A DNA stretch of 64,000 nucleotides, taken from Mitsuokella sp047974105. GTDB taxonomy: Bacteria > Bacillota > Negativicutes > Selenomonadales > Selenomonadaceae. The notes beneath the pieces were generated by a model. The model saw nothing but the letters and a program-made list of their open reading frames with translations, had not been told where the DNA came from and did no database searches. The first letter of the stretch is position 1; the number at the start of each line of letters is the position of its first letter. Shown here one piece after another: positions 33,492 to 41,609 of this stretch. Location: the NCBI RefSeq assembly GCF_047974105.1, contig NZ_JBHYRS010000001.1, positions 62,001-126,000 on the forward strand. Reading direction: 5' to 3'. The position numbers and the translations under genes were made by a program.

Positions 33492-34853
33492 TTATAGAGA
33501 AACGCTCATGCGGAAACGGATGTCTTTGCCCTCGGCCGAGGATTCTTCGAGCACGGGCCCCTGCGTGAAAAAATCACGGTCCTGCTCGAAGGACTGCAGG
33601 AAAACCGACAGGGCCGCATAGCTCATGGCAAGGCCGCTGATCTCGATTTTCTTATCGCGCCGCAGCAAAATATCCTGCAGCCAGACCCCGTCCGTCTGCA
33701 GCTCCGGCCGGCCGAGGTGCACCATGACGCTGTACCACGGCAGGGATTTTTCCATCAGCATCGCAATGCGCCGGTCGCGCTGACTGACCTTGGCCTGCAG
33801 GGCTTTCGTCATCTGCATGACCTTCTGGTCATGGTGCAGCAGGGCCGTCTCCTGCTTCTGCTGACGGAAATCCGCCCGCGCCTGAAAATAAGCCCGCGCA
33901 TCGAAAAAGCTCCAGACCGAAAGCGCGGTCAGCGTGACGAGCAAAGTCAGCACGGCGAGGCGTTTATAGCGGCAGCGGCGCACCGAGAGCTGCCTGCCGG
34001 CCAGCAGAAAACCGAGTGCGTCTTCGCCATGAATAAGGGACAGCGCTGCACAGAGGGCCGGCAGATAAAGAGCCGGCACGGACTCGTGCTGACCTGCATG
34101 CCCTGACATCTGAAGCTGCCCAGTCAGTCCAGACTGTGCGGCCCAGCCGCCCTGCCCGTTTTGCACGGCTGGTCCCAGCGGAGCCAGCACGGCAAAACCG
34201 CGCAGCGAAAGCTCCTGCTCAGCAAAATCCTCCTGCATGGCCTTGAGCTTAGCACTGGGGGCCGCTGCGAGCCAGTAACTGTGCCCGACCGTCTCATCAT
34301 AAGGACCAGTCCCAGCGGACCCGCTCCCTGCCGCTGCCGGATTTGGATTTGAATTTGGATTTTCTGCGGCGCGCCTAACGGCCATGGCGTAGGCATCGGC
34401 GTCAAGCCCGGCTTCCGTCAGCCGCGCGTCGAGTTCCCAATGGGCCGCTTCCCGCTCCTCGCGTGAAGTCAGATTCGGCGGCAGCTCCGTCTTATAGAGA
34501 AGGAGTTCTTCGCCGGTCAGGCACAGGGCAAACGGCAGCTCCTGCCAGCCCTCGCGCACGGCGCGCATGCGCACCTGCTCGCCAAGGCTCAGTTCCGCCT
34601 CGCGCGGTTCGGACACCATGCGCAGAACGTCCCAGCTCCCGCCCTGTTCCTTCTTTTCGGCCTGCAGCCGCAGATAAAGGACCGTATCGGCGCGCACGGC
34701 CAGGCCGACGACAGACTGCGCGGATTCCCAGAAAAAATCGTCCCATCGGCCGAGACTTGGCTTCGCTGACCTTCCCCAAGACAGCCCCGCCGCCTTCTGC
34801 CGCAGACAGGCCACTGCTTCTTTGAATTTACCGGCTCCTTCCTTTCCAGACAT
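33492..34853 (-). CDS. PilM/PilN-like pilus assembly protein (apparent fusion)
   Basis: A 453-aa protein. The first about 280 residues are soluble (FWESAQSVVGLAVRADTVLYLR, MAVRRAAENP, a Gly/Ser/Asn/Pro linker near 200) and fit a divergent PilM-like actin-fold domain. A single membrane helix (LAVLTLLVTLTALSVWSFFDA, about 320) and coiled coil plus a C-terminal domain (DGVWLQDILLRRDKKIEISG, YAALSVFLQSFEQD) are PilN-like. The start at 34853 overlaps the previous gene by 26 bases. PilM and PilN are usually separate, so this fusion is notable; the PilM assignment is weaker than PilN. Confidence 0.68.
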   Translation of the reverse strand: MSGKEGAGKFKEAVACLRQKAAGLSWGRSAKPSLGRWDDFFWESAQSVVGLAVRADTVLYLRLQAEKKEQGGSWDVLRMVSEPREAELSLGEQVRMRAVREGWQELPFALCLTGEELLLYKTELPPNLTSREEREAAHWELDARLTEAGLDADAYAMAVRRAAENPNSNPNPAAAGSGSAGTGPYDETVGHSYWLAAAPSAKLKAMQEDFAEQELSLRGFAVLAPLGPAVQNGQGGWAAQSGLTGQLQMSGHAGQHESVPALYLPALCAALSLIHGEDALGFLLAGRQLSVRRCRYKRLAVLTLLVTLTALSVWSFFDARAYFQARADFRQQKQETALLHHDQKVMQMTKALQAKVSQRDRRIAMLMEKSLPWYSVMVHLGRPELQTDGVWLQDILLRRDKKIEISGLAMSYAALSVFLQSFEQDRDFFTQGPVLEESSAEGKDIRFRMSVSL

Positions 34854-35256
34854 AGACAAAGCCACCTTCCTTTTCTCTCTTCTCAAGGCAGCCCCGCACG
34901 AGCTTATGGCGCTGCCAGATATCTCCGTCCTTTTCCTCGGCTGCTGCAATCAGCCACGCCTGCTGCTCCTGTTCCACGGCAACGACCCGCACGGTGATGA
35001 TTCCGTACCCGCCCTTGATTTCCCGCTTCGGCATAATGTCTTTGGCGAGCTTTGCCGCCGGCGGCTGCTGCTCCACCTGCCGCGCAGCCTGCTCAAGGGC
35101 GCCTTCAGCTGCAAGGCGCAGCGCGGCCTCGCGCCCGTACGACACGGCCATGCGCTTTGTGTTCCATGAGGTATAGCAGACGGCCGAGCCGAGCAGCAGG
35201 ACAAAAACTGTCAGCAGCGCCGTCCAGATGACCGCGGAGCCGCGTTCATTCTTCAT
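34828..35256 (-). CDS. PilX-like minor pilus component
   Basis: A 142-aa protein with a short basic leader MKNERG, then a hydrophobic helix SAVIWTALLTVFVLLLGSAV and a soluble C-terminal part. It looks like PilX/GspK-type minor pilins, which often lack the Glu at position 5 (here Trp). GAGGAG precedes the ATG. It sits among the pseudopilin genes. Cleavage by the local prepilin peptidase after RG is plausible but not certain. Confidence 0.65.
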   Translation of the reverse strand: MKNERGSAVIWTALLTVFVLLLGSAVCYTSWNTKRMAVSYGREAALRLAAEGALEQAARQVEQQPPAAKLAKDIMPKREIKGGYGIITVRVVAVEQEQQAWLIAAAEEKDGDIWQRHKLVRGCLEKREKEGGFVYVWKGRSR

Positions 35257-35302
35257 ATTTTTCTCCTCTATCTACTATCTGCCTATCTGTCTATCTGCCT
35301 AT

Positions 35303-35860
35303 CTACGGCATATCGGGGCCATAGACCACGGTCTTCAGCGTATAGCGGTGCTTTGTCACGAGGCTCCGACCTGTCAGGCGGATTTCCACGAGGCGCGGCG
35401 CGAGCTTCCGGCACGAAAATTCCGTGATGTCGACGCCCGCCAGCGCGTGATTGCCCGTCAGAGGCCGGCTCGCATCCTTCCAGACGAGCTTATGGATTTT
35501 GTCCTGCGTCACATTGACCCAGTACGAGACCTGATACGTGCTCTGCCCCTTGTCATCGACGCCGCGGTACTGCCTGAACACGCAGCCCTCTCCGCGCCAC
35601 CGCACCTCATAAGAAGAGCGCGCCTCGTCCGCGACCTGACGCACGGCCATCTGGATTTCCTGCTCGAGCTCGCTGTCCGCCATGAGGAAAAAAGCGGAGC
35701 GAAAGGCCAGTGCGGCCACGGCAGCTGCGCCGGCCAGCAGCAGGACGAGCATGGGCAAAGAGACCATCATATCGAGGAGCAGCGCGCCGCGTTCTCGGCT
35801 GCGGGTACCAGTGGCACACTTCCCGCGCTTCATGAGATTTAAATAAATCATAGATATCAT
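35303..35860 (-). CDS. PilW-like minor pseudopilin
   Basis: A 185-aa protein with a class III signal: a 28-residue basic leader ending RERG, then ALLLDMMVSLPMLVLLLAG (Asp at +5 in place of Glu). The soluble part has a Cys (WRGEGCVFRQYRG, FSCRKLAP) pair. Such proteins prime pilus assembly. The start at 35860 overlaps the previous stop by 4 bases (ATGA) and follows GAGGGTG. Confidence 0.72.
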   Translation of the reverse strand: MISMIYLNLMKRGKCATGTRSRERGALLLDMMVSLPMLVLLLAGAAAVAALAFRSAFFLMADSELEQEIQMAVRQVADEARSSYEVRWRGEGCVFRQYRGVDDKGQSTYQVSYWVNVTQDKIHKLVWKDASRPLTGNHALAGVDITEFSCRKLAPRLVEIRLTGRSLVTKHRYTLKTVVYGPDMP

Positions 35861-36348
35861 GGACAAATCACCCTCTGCAAGGTCACACTCTGCTCCCTTT
35901 CGCGCCGGTCCTGCCAGCTGACGCGCACTTTGGCAAGATACACAGCCTGTGCCCCGCTGCCGGCAGCGTCCGTTCCCCTCTCAAGATTGCCGGACTGCCG
36001 CGGCACATCGGATTCCTTAAGCCGCCCGATTTCCCGCTGCACGCGGAAATCCGCGCCACCCTCACTGGGACGTGTCGAAAACGGCACATACATAGGCTGC
36101 TCCGACGAACCAGCCGCAAAAGTCTCCGGCTTTTCCCTGGCATCATATTCCAGATACGCAAGCTCCGATTCGGCAAGGCTCACGGCCGCCGCTTCAAAAC
36201 GGGTCTGTTCATTCAGATGCAGGCCCTGACGGTAAAGCAGCAGTCCGCCCGTCATCACGGCGAGCATGGCAGCCAGCACGATGGTTTCGAGCAGGAAAAA
36301 GCCACGCTCCCCTCGTTTTTTCCATTTTTGCTGCTTCTGTTTTACCAT
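35857..36348 (-). CDS. PilV-like minor pseudopilin
   Basis: A 163-aa protein with leader KKRGERG and helix FFLLETIVLAAMLAVMTGG; Glu at +5 is present. The remainder (AAAVSLAESELAYLEYDARE) matches the PilV/GspI pattern. AAAGGGGG precedes the ATG; it overlaps the FimT-like gene by 7 bases and the PilW-like gene by 4. Confidence 0.78.
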   Translation of the reverse strand: MVKQKQQKWKKRGERGFFLLETIVLAAMLAVMTGGLLLYRQGLHLNEQTRFEAAAVSLAESELAYLEYDAREKPETFAAGSSEQPMYVPFSTRPSEGGADFRVQREIGRLKESDVPRQSGNLERGTDAAGSGAQAVYLAKVRVSWQDRREREQSVTLQRVICP

Positions 36349-36878
36349 GGGGACCCCCTTTCCACGCGGCAGCGGCCGCCCGCGCTCAGGATAAAGCGCC
36401 TGCCATTGCTCTGCTGCCCTGCAAAAAAGAGATACATCGTGCAGGGATTCACCAACACGCCATTGTCACCGAACACCAGCGGCCTTTTCGTCCCGACATC
36501 GCTCAAAAGAGGCCCGCTCATCTGGATGCCCTCAGCATATCGATGCTCGCGAAACCTGTGACCGCCGGTCATGATCACATAGCCATTGCGATGAAGATAC
36601 ATCCCGGCACGAATTTCCGGCCGTCCGTCGTAGTCCCATTCCAGAGCCTTTGGCCGCGGTTCCGTGCTGCGCGAAAGCTCGCGCATATAGCGGATATCGC
36701 TCAAAAGGCACTGCGTCTCGTATTCGAGCACGGCCTCGCGGTAAAGCGCCATGCCGCGCGGCACGGCCACAGACGCGAGGATCATGACCACGAAACAGGC
36801 CAAGACCGCTTCAACGAGCAGAAAGCCCCGCTCCGAAGACCTCCCTGCCGTCAATCGTCTCTTTTTCCCTATCAACAC
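36342..36878 (-). CDS. GspH/FimT-like pseudopilin
   Basis: A 178-aa protein with leader RSSERG then FLLVEAVLACFVVMILASVA, Glu at +5, and LLSDIRYMRELSRS followed by a beta-rich domain (IRAGMYLHRNGYVIMTGG, LVFGDNGVLVNPCTMYLFF), as in GspH/FimT. The start is GTG at 36878 after AGGAGG. First of the minor pseudopilin genes. Confidence 0.8.
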   Translation of the reverse strand: MLIGKKRRLTAGRSSERGFLLVEAVLACFVVMILASVAVPRGMALYREAVLEYETQCLLSDIRYMRELSRSTEPRPKALEWDYDGRPEIRAGMYLHRNGYVIMTGGHRFREHRYAEGIQMSGPLLSDVGTKRPLVFGDNGVLVNPCTMYLFFAGQQSNGRRFILSAGGRCRVERGSPW

Positions 36879-36970
36879 ATATTGCCGCCTCCTAAGTCCC
36901 GCCGCACCGCCCTCTGCTCCGCCACACAGTTTCTCCTATTAAATAGTAGACTAAATAGTAAACAGCAAAC

Positions 36971-37492
36971 CTACCAGAGCAAGCCGAGATAACTGAGGTA
37001 GGCCCCTGCCGACAGAAACGGCCCGAAGGCCAGCTCGCTGTCTCTCTGCAGCCGCCCGCAGGCCAGCAGCAGAAGGGCCAGCACCGCGCCAATGGCAAAA
37101 GACAGCAGCAGCGCAAGCAGTGTCCCCTGCCCGCCGAGCCAGATGCCAAACGCCGCGGCGTACTTAACATCGCCGAGCCCGAGCCCGCCATGCGAGAGCC
37201 GGCGCAGCAAAAGCAGCACACCGGCCCCGACCGCGGCGCCAAAAAGGGCCTCAGGCAGGCTGCAAGTCGTTCCCGTCAGCACAAACAGGAGCCCGAACCC
37301 TGCCAAAAAAAGATTTCCGCGGTCCGGCAGCAGGCCCGTACAGCAGTCGATGGCCGCCATCGTCACCAAAAGCAGGCAGAACACACTGCCCGAGAGGATG
37401 GCGGGGCTTTCCAGCTCAGCAAAGACAAGGCCGGCCAGCATGACCGAGAAGACCAGGACCAGCAGCCCCCGGCTGTACAGCCCCATCATCAT
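36971..37492 (-). CDS. Prepilin peptidase (A24), short form without methyltransferase domain
   Basis: A 173-aa membrane protein with about six helices. Catalytic aspartates are in VTMAAIDCCTGLLPDRG and GGLGLGDVKYAAAFG (the GD motif). The N-terminal zinc/methyltransferase domain of PilD/ComC enzymes is absent, so it resembles the compact TadV/archaeal forms. It would cut the leaders of the adjacent pilins. The ATG overlaps the pilin stop by 4 bases. Confidence 0.88.
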   Translation of the reverse strand: MMMGLYSRGLLVLVFSVMLAGLVFAELESPAILSGSVFCLLLVTMAAIDCCTGLLPDRGNLFLAGFGLLFVLTGTTCSLPEALFGAAVGAGVLLLLRRLSHGGLGLGDVKYAAAFGIWLGGQGTLLALLLSFAIGAVLALLLLACGRLQRDSELAFGPFLSAGAYLSYLGLLW

Positions 37493-37965
37493 TTCTGCCC
37501 CTCTGTGTTGGAGCCACCGCCAGCGTCATCCTTCTTTGAATCATCCGCACCTGCAGTTTTTGCTTTTTTGAAGAATGCCGCCGTCGTATTTCCTGTACCG
37601 CAGACGGCTCTGCCCTGCTCTATTTTGTATTCCTTATCCGGAACGGTTTTCTTTTCGCCCTGCAAATAGCAGTCACCCGTCGGCGGTTTGACATTCTTGT
37701 CCTGCAGATACTCTTCAAGCTCCGCGATTTGCTTTGGCGTTTCCCCGTTCTCAATCGTGTAAACCGCAATGGCCGTATCAAGCGTAGAAAGGTCCGACTG
37801 GATTTTGGCCGTATTCGCCGAAGCAATGGCCGAAGTGAATTTTGGTACCGCAATCATCGCGAGGATGGCCACGATGCCCACGGCAATCAGCATGCCAATC
37901 AGGGTGAAACCAGCTTCTTTGCTCTGCCTGTTGTTTCGCATTCTGCTTGTCATTTTTGTCTTCAT
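37489..37965 (-). CDS. Major type IV pilin/pseudopilin, Gly at position +5
   Basis: A 158-aa pilin. After a basic leader ending SKEAG it reads FTLIGMLIAVGIVAILAMIA, then a helical and variable part with a disulfide-type Cys pair (GDCYLQGEK, GRAVCGTGN) and a Gly/Ser/Lys tail. The usual Glu at +5 is Gly here. It is the first gene of the operon, so it is presumably the main subunit. AAAGGAG lies 9 bases before the ATG at 37965; the longer frame to 38025 has no ribosome-binding site. Confidence 0.85.
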   Translation of the reverse strand: MKTKMTSRMRNNRQSKEAGFTLIGMLIAVGIVAILAMIAVPKFTSAIASANTAKIQSDLSTLDTAIAVYTIENGETPKQIAELEEYLQDKNVKPPTGDCYLQGEKKTVPDKEYKIEQGRAVCGTGNTTAAFFKKAKTAGADDSKKDDAGGGSNTEGQK

Positions 37966-38139
37966 GAAAACGACTCCTTTCTTACCAATACTAAATTTCG
38001 CTGCACTAATTTGAATATCTTTCACTACAAAAGTACAAGAGGCCTCATTGTCCTTCTATAGCGGATACTACCTTCTTCTCCACGCCTCTTAAAACTCCTG
38101 CCGAAATTTAAAATATTTTTAATTTTTGTAATAACAGTT
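37966..38139 (-). promoter_or_regulatory. Leader of the pilus operon, no clear gene
   Basis: About 170 bases. On the minus strand a GGCAGGAGTTTTAAGAGGCG segment precedes a complementary AGAGGC..GCCTCT pair, so the leader can fold. I found no convincing -35/-10 pair and no ORF with a ribosome-binding site. Its role is unknown. Confidence 0.4.
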
Positions 38140-38190
38140 ATAAAGAAAGAGCGTTCCCTCGGGAATGTCCATTCCCAGAGGAAACGCTCT
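38140..38190 (-). terminator. Terminator after the PagL-like gene
   Basis: AGAGCGTTCCCTC and GAGGAAACGCTCT with an inner GGAATG/CATTCC stem form a long hairpin, followed on the minus strand by TTTCTTTAT, 45 bases after the stop. Confidence 0.8.
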
Positions 38191-38235
38191 GCTAAGTGTT
38201 CACTGTGACAAGAGCAAAATGCTCTTTGCCGACAA

Positions 38236-39066
38236 TCAATACCAATGTGTAAAGCCCAGCGAGAAGCCGACGCCGTTGTAGCCCGGATTGTGCGTGCTGA
38301 AGCCATTCGACGAATGATGGAAGAGGTAGGCAAGGCTCAGGGCATCGCGGTCCGTGTAGTTGTACGTCAGGCGCGGGCCGATGCGCCAGAGGAAGCCGAA
38401 GGCGCGGCCGTTGCCCGGATGCGCGTGGTTGTAGGCGAGCACGCTGCCCGTGGCATCGAGCGAGGCATCGAGCTTGCCCGAAACGTGTTTCGTCCAGCGC
38501 AGCATGTACGACGGACCAAAGCCCACGGCCTCGGCATCGCGATAAATATCATCCTCGGTCGTGTAGCCGAGCGCGCGCTCAAATGTCAGGCCGTAATGCA
38601 GCGACAGGGCGCCGAGTTCCCTGTACTGCTTGTAGACATGCACATTGTAGAGGTCGACATTGCGCTTTTTGAAGAAACGGCCGTCAAGGTACTCGAGCTG
38701 CACTTCGATATTGCCGTCTGCATGCCTTTTTTCGGCCTGACTTGCCTTTGCTGCGTCAAGAGCCTGTACACGCTTCATTATGGGAACCGGTTTAGCCTTT
38801 TCAGTCTGTCCGCCCGCATTCCCTGCCTCAGCACCTGCCGCAGAATCTGCCGTTTTTGCCTGCTGCTCCGTTTTCAGAGCTGCAGCTGACTGCGTCTGAT
38901 TCTGCACAGCCTCAACGTGCACATTTTGCGCCTGCTCCGCCGAAGTCACGGAAGCCGCTGAAACAAGCGGTGCCTGCCATGCCATCAGCCCGAGTGCCGC
39001 TGCCGGCAGCAGGAACAGCCCCTTTTTATACTTATTATACTTACTGTACGAATCCTGTTTTTTCAT
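38236..39066 (-). CDS. Outer-membrane acyloxyacyl hydrolase, PagL-like
   Basis: A 276-aa protein with signal peptide (KKGLFLLPAAALGLMAWQAPLVSA cut-region near residue 35), an Ala/Gln-rich region to about residue 115, then a beta barrel. The C-terminus LFHHSSNGFSTHNPGYNGVG then FSLGFTHWY carries the H-x-S-N motif and terminal aromatic of the PagL lipid-A 3-O-deacylase family (PF09411 type). If active it would trim lipid A in the outer membrane. The start at 39066 follows GGATGG. Long N-terminal spacer is unusual. The ATATCGATAGAA-like palindrome upstream (39152-39165) is TTCTATCGATAGAA. Confidence 0.75.
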   Translation of the reverse strand: MKKQDSYSKYNKYKKGLFLLPAAALGLMAWQAPLVSAASVTSAEQAQNVHVEAVQNQTQSAAALKTEQQAKTADSAAGAEAGNAGGQTEKAKPVPIMKRVQALDAAKASQAEKRHADGNIEVQLEYLDGRFFKKRNVDLYNVHVYKQYRELGALSLHYGLTFERALGYTTEDDIYRDAEAVGFGPSYMLRWTKHVSGKLDASLDATGSVLAYNHAHPGNGRAFGFLWRIGPRLTYNYTDRDALSLAYLFHHSSNGFSTHNPGYNGVGFSLGFTHWY

Positions 39067-39220
39067 ACCAATACGCCATCCTTCATCCATTACTATGCCG
39101 ATTGCCAGCACACTTGTGATTCTTTTTCTTGATTTCTATCTATTCTATCGATTCTATCGATAGAACTCCTTATTCCCCAATGTTTCTATCATAGCATAAA
39201 TGCAGCCGACTCTCAAACGC

Positions 39221-40384
39221 TCAGTTCTTTGCCCCCAATCTGCAGTAATGCCGCATCTTCAGGCAGAAAATCACCGCGCCAAGGCCCATAAAGACGACGG
39301 CGAGAATCGTCAGGGCCTGACAGTCAGCCGCGAGGCGCGGCGAATGGCCAGCAAGGAAGAGCTCGCGCACGGTGTTCGAGAACCATGAGAGCGGAAAAAG
39401 GCCGGCAATCTGCTGCAGCCATACAGGCATGGACTCCTGCGGCCACGTGTAGCCCGAGAAAATGAAGGCCGGTACCGGATACATGATGATGGCCCGCACG
39501 AATTCCATCTCGCGGTTAAAAAGCGACGAGAAGAACACGGCAAAGGCAATGGCCGCCGTGATGAAAATGGCCGCGAGCGTCAAAAGCGTGCCCAAGGGAG
39601 CCTTTAAGGGAATCTCAAAAACCTCCTGCACGAGGAAGACTACCAATAAATAGGAAAGCATCGCGAGGCACCAGTATAGGACGAATTTGGCCGCGAGCAG
39701 CAGCAGCGAGGAATTCTGCCAGTCGTGTGCGCCCGCCTGCGCCTGTTCATATTCGCCGTCAACGGCCGCGCCCACGGCAAAGAATATGCCCTGCTGGAAC
39801 GCGACCATCGCGAGGCCGAGCAGGAAGAAGAACATATAGCCCTGTGTCGTGTTGTAGAGCACGCGCAGGTGCACGTGCACGGGCGCGATCATGTGCTGCA
39901 GCAGCTGTTCATCGCCGCCCGTGCGCAGGGCCGTGCGTTCCGCGGCCGCGCGGTCCGAGAATGCCGCGAGGATGTCCTGCATGGCCGAGCTCGTAATATT
40001 CGTCAGGATGATGTTCGCGCCGTTCGCCATGTAGAGCACGTCTGCTCCCTGCCCTGTCTTGACTTTTTTTGAAAAGTCCGGGGGAATCTCGATGGCCGCA
40101 TACGCCTGCTTTGTGTTGAGTGCGTTCTGCATCTCTTCCTCGCTCGTCACAAAGACCGCGGCCTTCATGCTGTCGCTGCTCTCGATGTCGCGCACGAGTT
40201 CGCGCGAGAAATGCGAGTTTTCCGCATCGTAGACGACGCACGGCACATCCTTGACGAGATTCGGCACGTACAAGAGGCCAAAGACAATCAGATAGGCTAC
40301 GGCCGCGCCGAACAGGAACACGAGACGCCGCGGGTCACGTACAGCAAGCAGCAGTTCACGCTTCATTGCCTGCAGAAGTTTCAT
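39221..40384 (-). CDS. ABC-2 type permease (YhhJ/YbhR-like), second subunit
   Basis: A 387-aa membrane protein: one N-terminal helix (RLVFLFGAAVAYLIVFGLLY), a long extracytoplasmic domain (DVPCVVYDAENSHFSRELVRD, AYAAIEIPPDFSKKVKTG), and five C-terminal helices including the conserved FIFSGYTWPQESMPVW. This is the exporter permease pattern of YhhJ/YbhS. GGGGGAG precedes the ATG at 40384; it overlaps the preceding permease gene by 29 bases. Confidence 0.85.
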   Translation of the reverse strand: MKLLQAMKRELLLAVRDPRRLVFLFGAAVAYLIVFGLLYVPNLVKDVPCVVYDAENSHFSRELVRDIESSDSMKAAVFVTSEEEMQNALNTKQAYAAIEIPPDFSKKVKTGQGADVLYMANGANIILTNITSSAMQDILAAFSDRAAAERTALRTGGDEQLLQHMIAPVHVHLRVLYNTTQGYMFFFLLGLAMVAFQQGIFFAVGAAVDGEYEQAQAGAHDWQNSSLLLLAAKFVLYWCLAMLSYLLVVFLVQEVFEIPLKAPLGTLLTLAAIFITAAIAFAVFFSSLFNREMEFVRAIIMYPVPAFIFSGYTWPQESMPVWLQQIAGLFPLSWFSNTVRELFLAGHSPRLAADCQALTILAVVFMGLGAVIFCLKMRHYCRLGAKN

Positions 40385-41609
40385 CGTGCTCCCCCTTTCC
40401 CTCATTTCCATGAGATGTACCGGATTCGTCCGTCCAGATATGGAAACGCCGCCGCAGATAAAAAATCCCTGCGGCCACGAGCTGGCAGCCAATACCGCCG
40501 AGCAGCATAATCTTACAGTTGGTATAGAGTGTCGGTGCCGTGCCGTTCAGCAGAATGTCGCGCAGCGTGTCGCCGCCGTACGTCATCGGCATCAGCATGC
40601 CGAGCACGGACGCGATGCTGCTCATATCAAAATTTGGCCACGACAGGCCGCTGTACAGAAGGCCCGGCATGATGTAGACCATCGGGGCCTGCAGCGACAG
40701 CACGCGGCTCGGGCAGCAGCTCGAGAAAATGTGCAGCACACTGCTGACAAAGAAGATGAACGAAGCCCCTAAGAGCATCGCCTCTCCCCAGCTGCCGCGC
40801 ATCGGCACGGCAAACACATGGATAATCAGGTAAAGCGACAGAAGATACGCCGCAAATGAAAGCAGCCAGTACGGGATACTTTTGCCCACGAGAATCAGAA
40901 ACGGATGTTTCTTCCGCCAGCGCGGCTGCAGAAGCTCCGTCACGAGGGCCGGTGCAAGCGACAGCATGACGCCAATCTGCAGGCCGTTCATCATGAGGCC
41001 CGACAGCATGAACGAGCTGTAGCCGTTGGCCGGATTGCCGAGGATGCGCACGCCCATGCGCACGGGATAAACCGAATTGATGGCATCGTCCGGCAAAAGC
41101 CCCTGACTCTCAAGCAGCTGCTGTCCTGCCGCGACCGAGAACGAGCGGCTGACTTCCTGCGAAGCACTGATGGCCGCATTGCCGAACATATTATTCGACG
41201 AATCGACCATGAGCATAAAATCCGCGCCGCGCCCCGATTTGAGGTCTTTATCGAAATTCCGCGGGATGGCCAGAGCCACGCGGGCCTCGCCATCGTGAAT
41301 GGCCTCCCGCATCGACGCTTCGTCCGAAACCTGCGCCACAAACGTGAAGCGGTCTGCATCGGTGTACGCCTCGATGAGTGAACGGCTCGTCGCCGACTGG
41401 TCCTCATCCCAGACCACCATTGGGATATGATTGACAACGTTCTCCTGATAAATCAGGCCAAACAGCACAGCAAAGCCCAGCGGCACGATGAACGGCACGA
41501 GCGCAACCGGCGGCCTGCCCTTGATGAGATAGAGAAATTCCTCTTTGGCAATCGCATAGAGTGAGGCAAAAATACGCCCGATACTGCTGATACTGCCTAA
41601 GCCCTTCAT
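40356..41609 (-). CDS. ABC-2 type permease (YhhJ/YbhR-like), first subunit
   Basis: A 417-aa permease with the same layout as its neighbour: LVPFIVPLGFAVLFGLIYQE, IPMVVWDEDQSATSRSLIEA, ARVALAIPRNFDKDLKSGRG, then helices with LYSGLSWPNFDMSSIASVLG. The two permeases probably form a heterodimer. Its ATG overlaps the adaptor stop by 4 bases. No ATPase domain is present in either permease and none is encoded nearby. Confidence 0.85.
   Translation of the reverse strand: MKGLGSISSIGRIFASLYAIAKEEFLYLIKGRPPVALVPFIVPLGFAVLFGLIYQENVVNHIPMVVWDEDQSATSRSLIEAYTDADRFTFVAQVSDEASMREAIHDGEARVALAIPRNFDKDLKSGRGADFMLMVDSSNNMFGNAAISASQEVSRSFSVAAGQQLLESQGLLPDDAINSVYPVRMGVRILGNPANGYSSFMLSGLMMNGLQIGVMLSLAPALVTELLQPRWRKKHPFLILVGKSIPYWLLSFAAYLLSLYLIIHVFAVPMRGSWGEAMLLGASFIFFVSSVLHIFSSCCPSRVLSLQAPMVYIMPGLLYSGLSWPNFDMSSIASVLGMLMPMTYGGDTLRDILLNGTAPTLYTNCKIMLLGGIGCQLVAAGIFYLRRRFHIWTDESGTSHGNEGKGEHDETSAGNEA

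Noticed and set aside
39140..39165. TTCTATC repeats and the TTCTATCGATAGAA palindrome upstream of the PagL-like gene as a phase-variable switch
   Set aside because: Only two or three short imperfect units and a single palindrome; it is more simply an operator or chance, and no recombinase is nearby.
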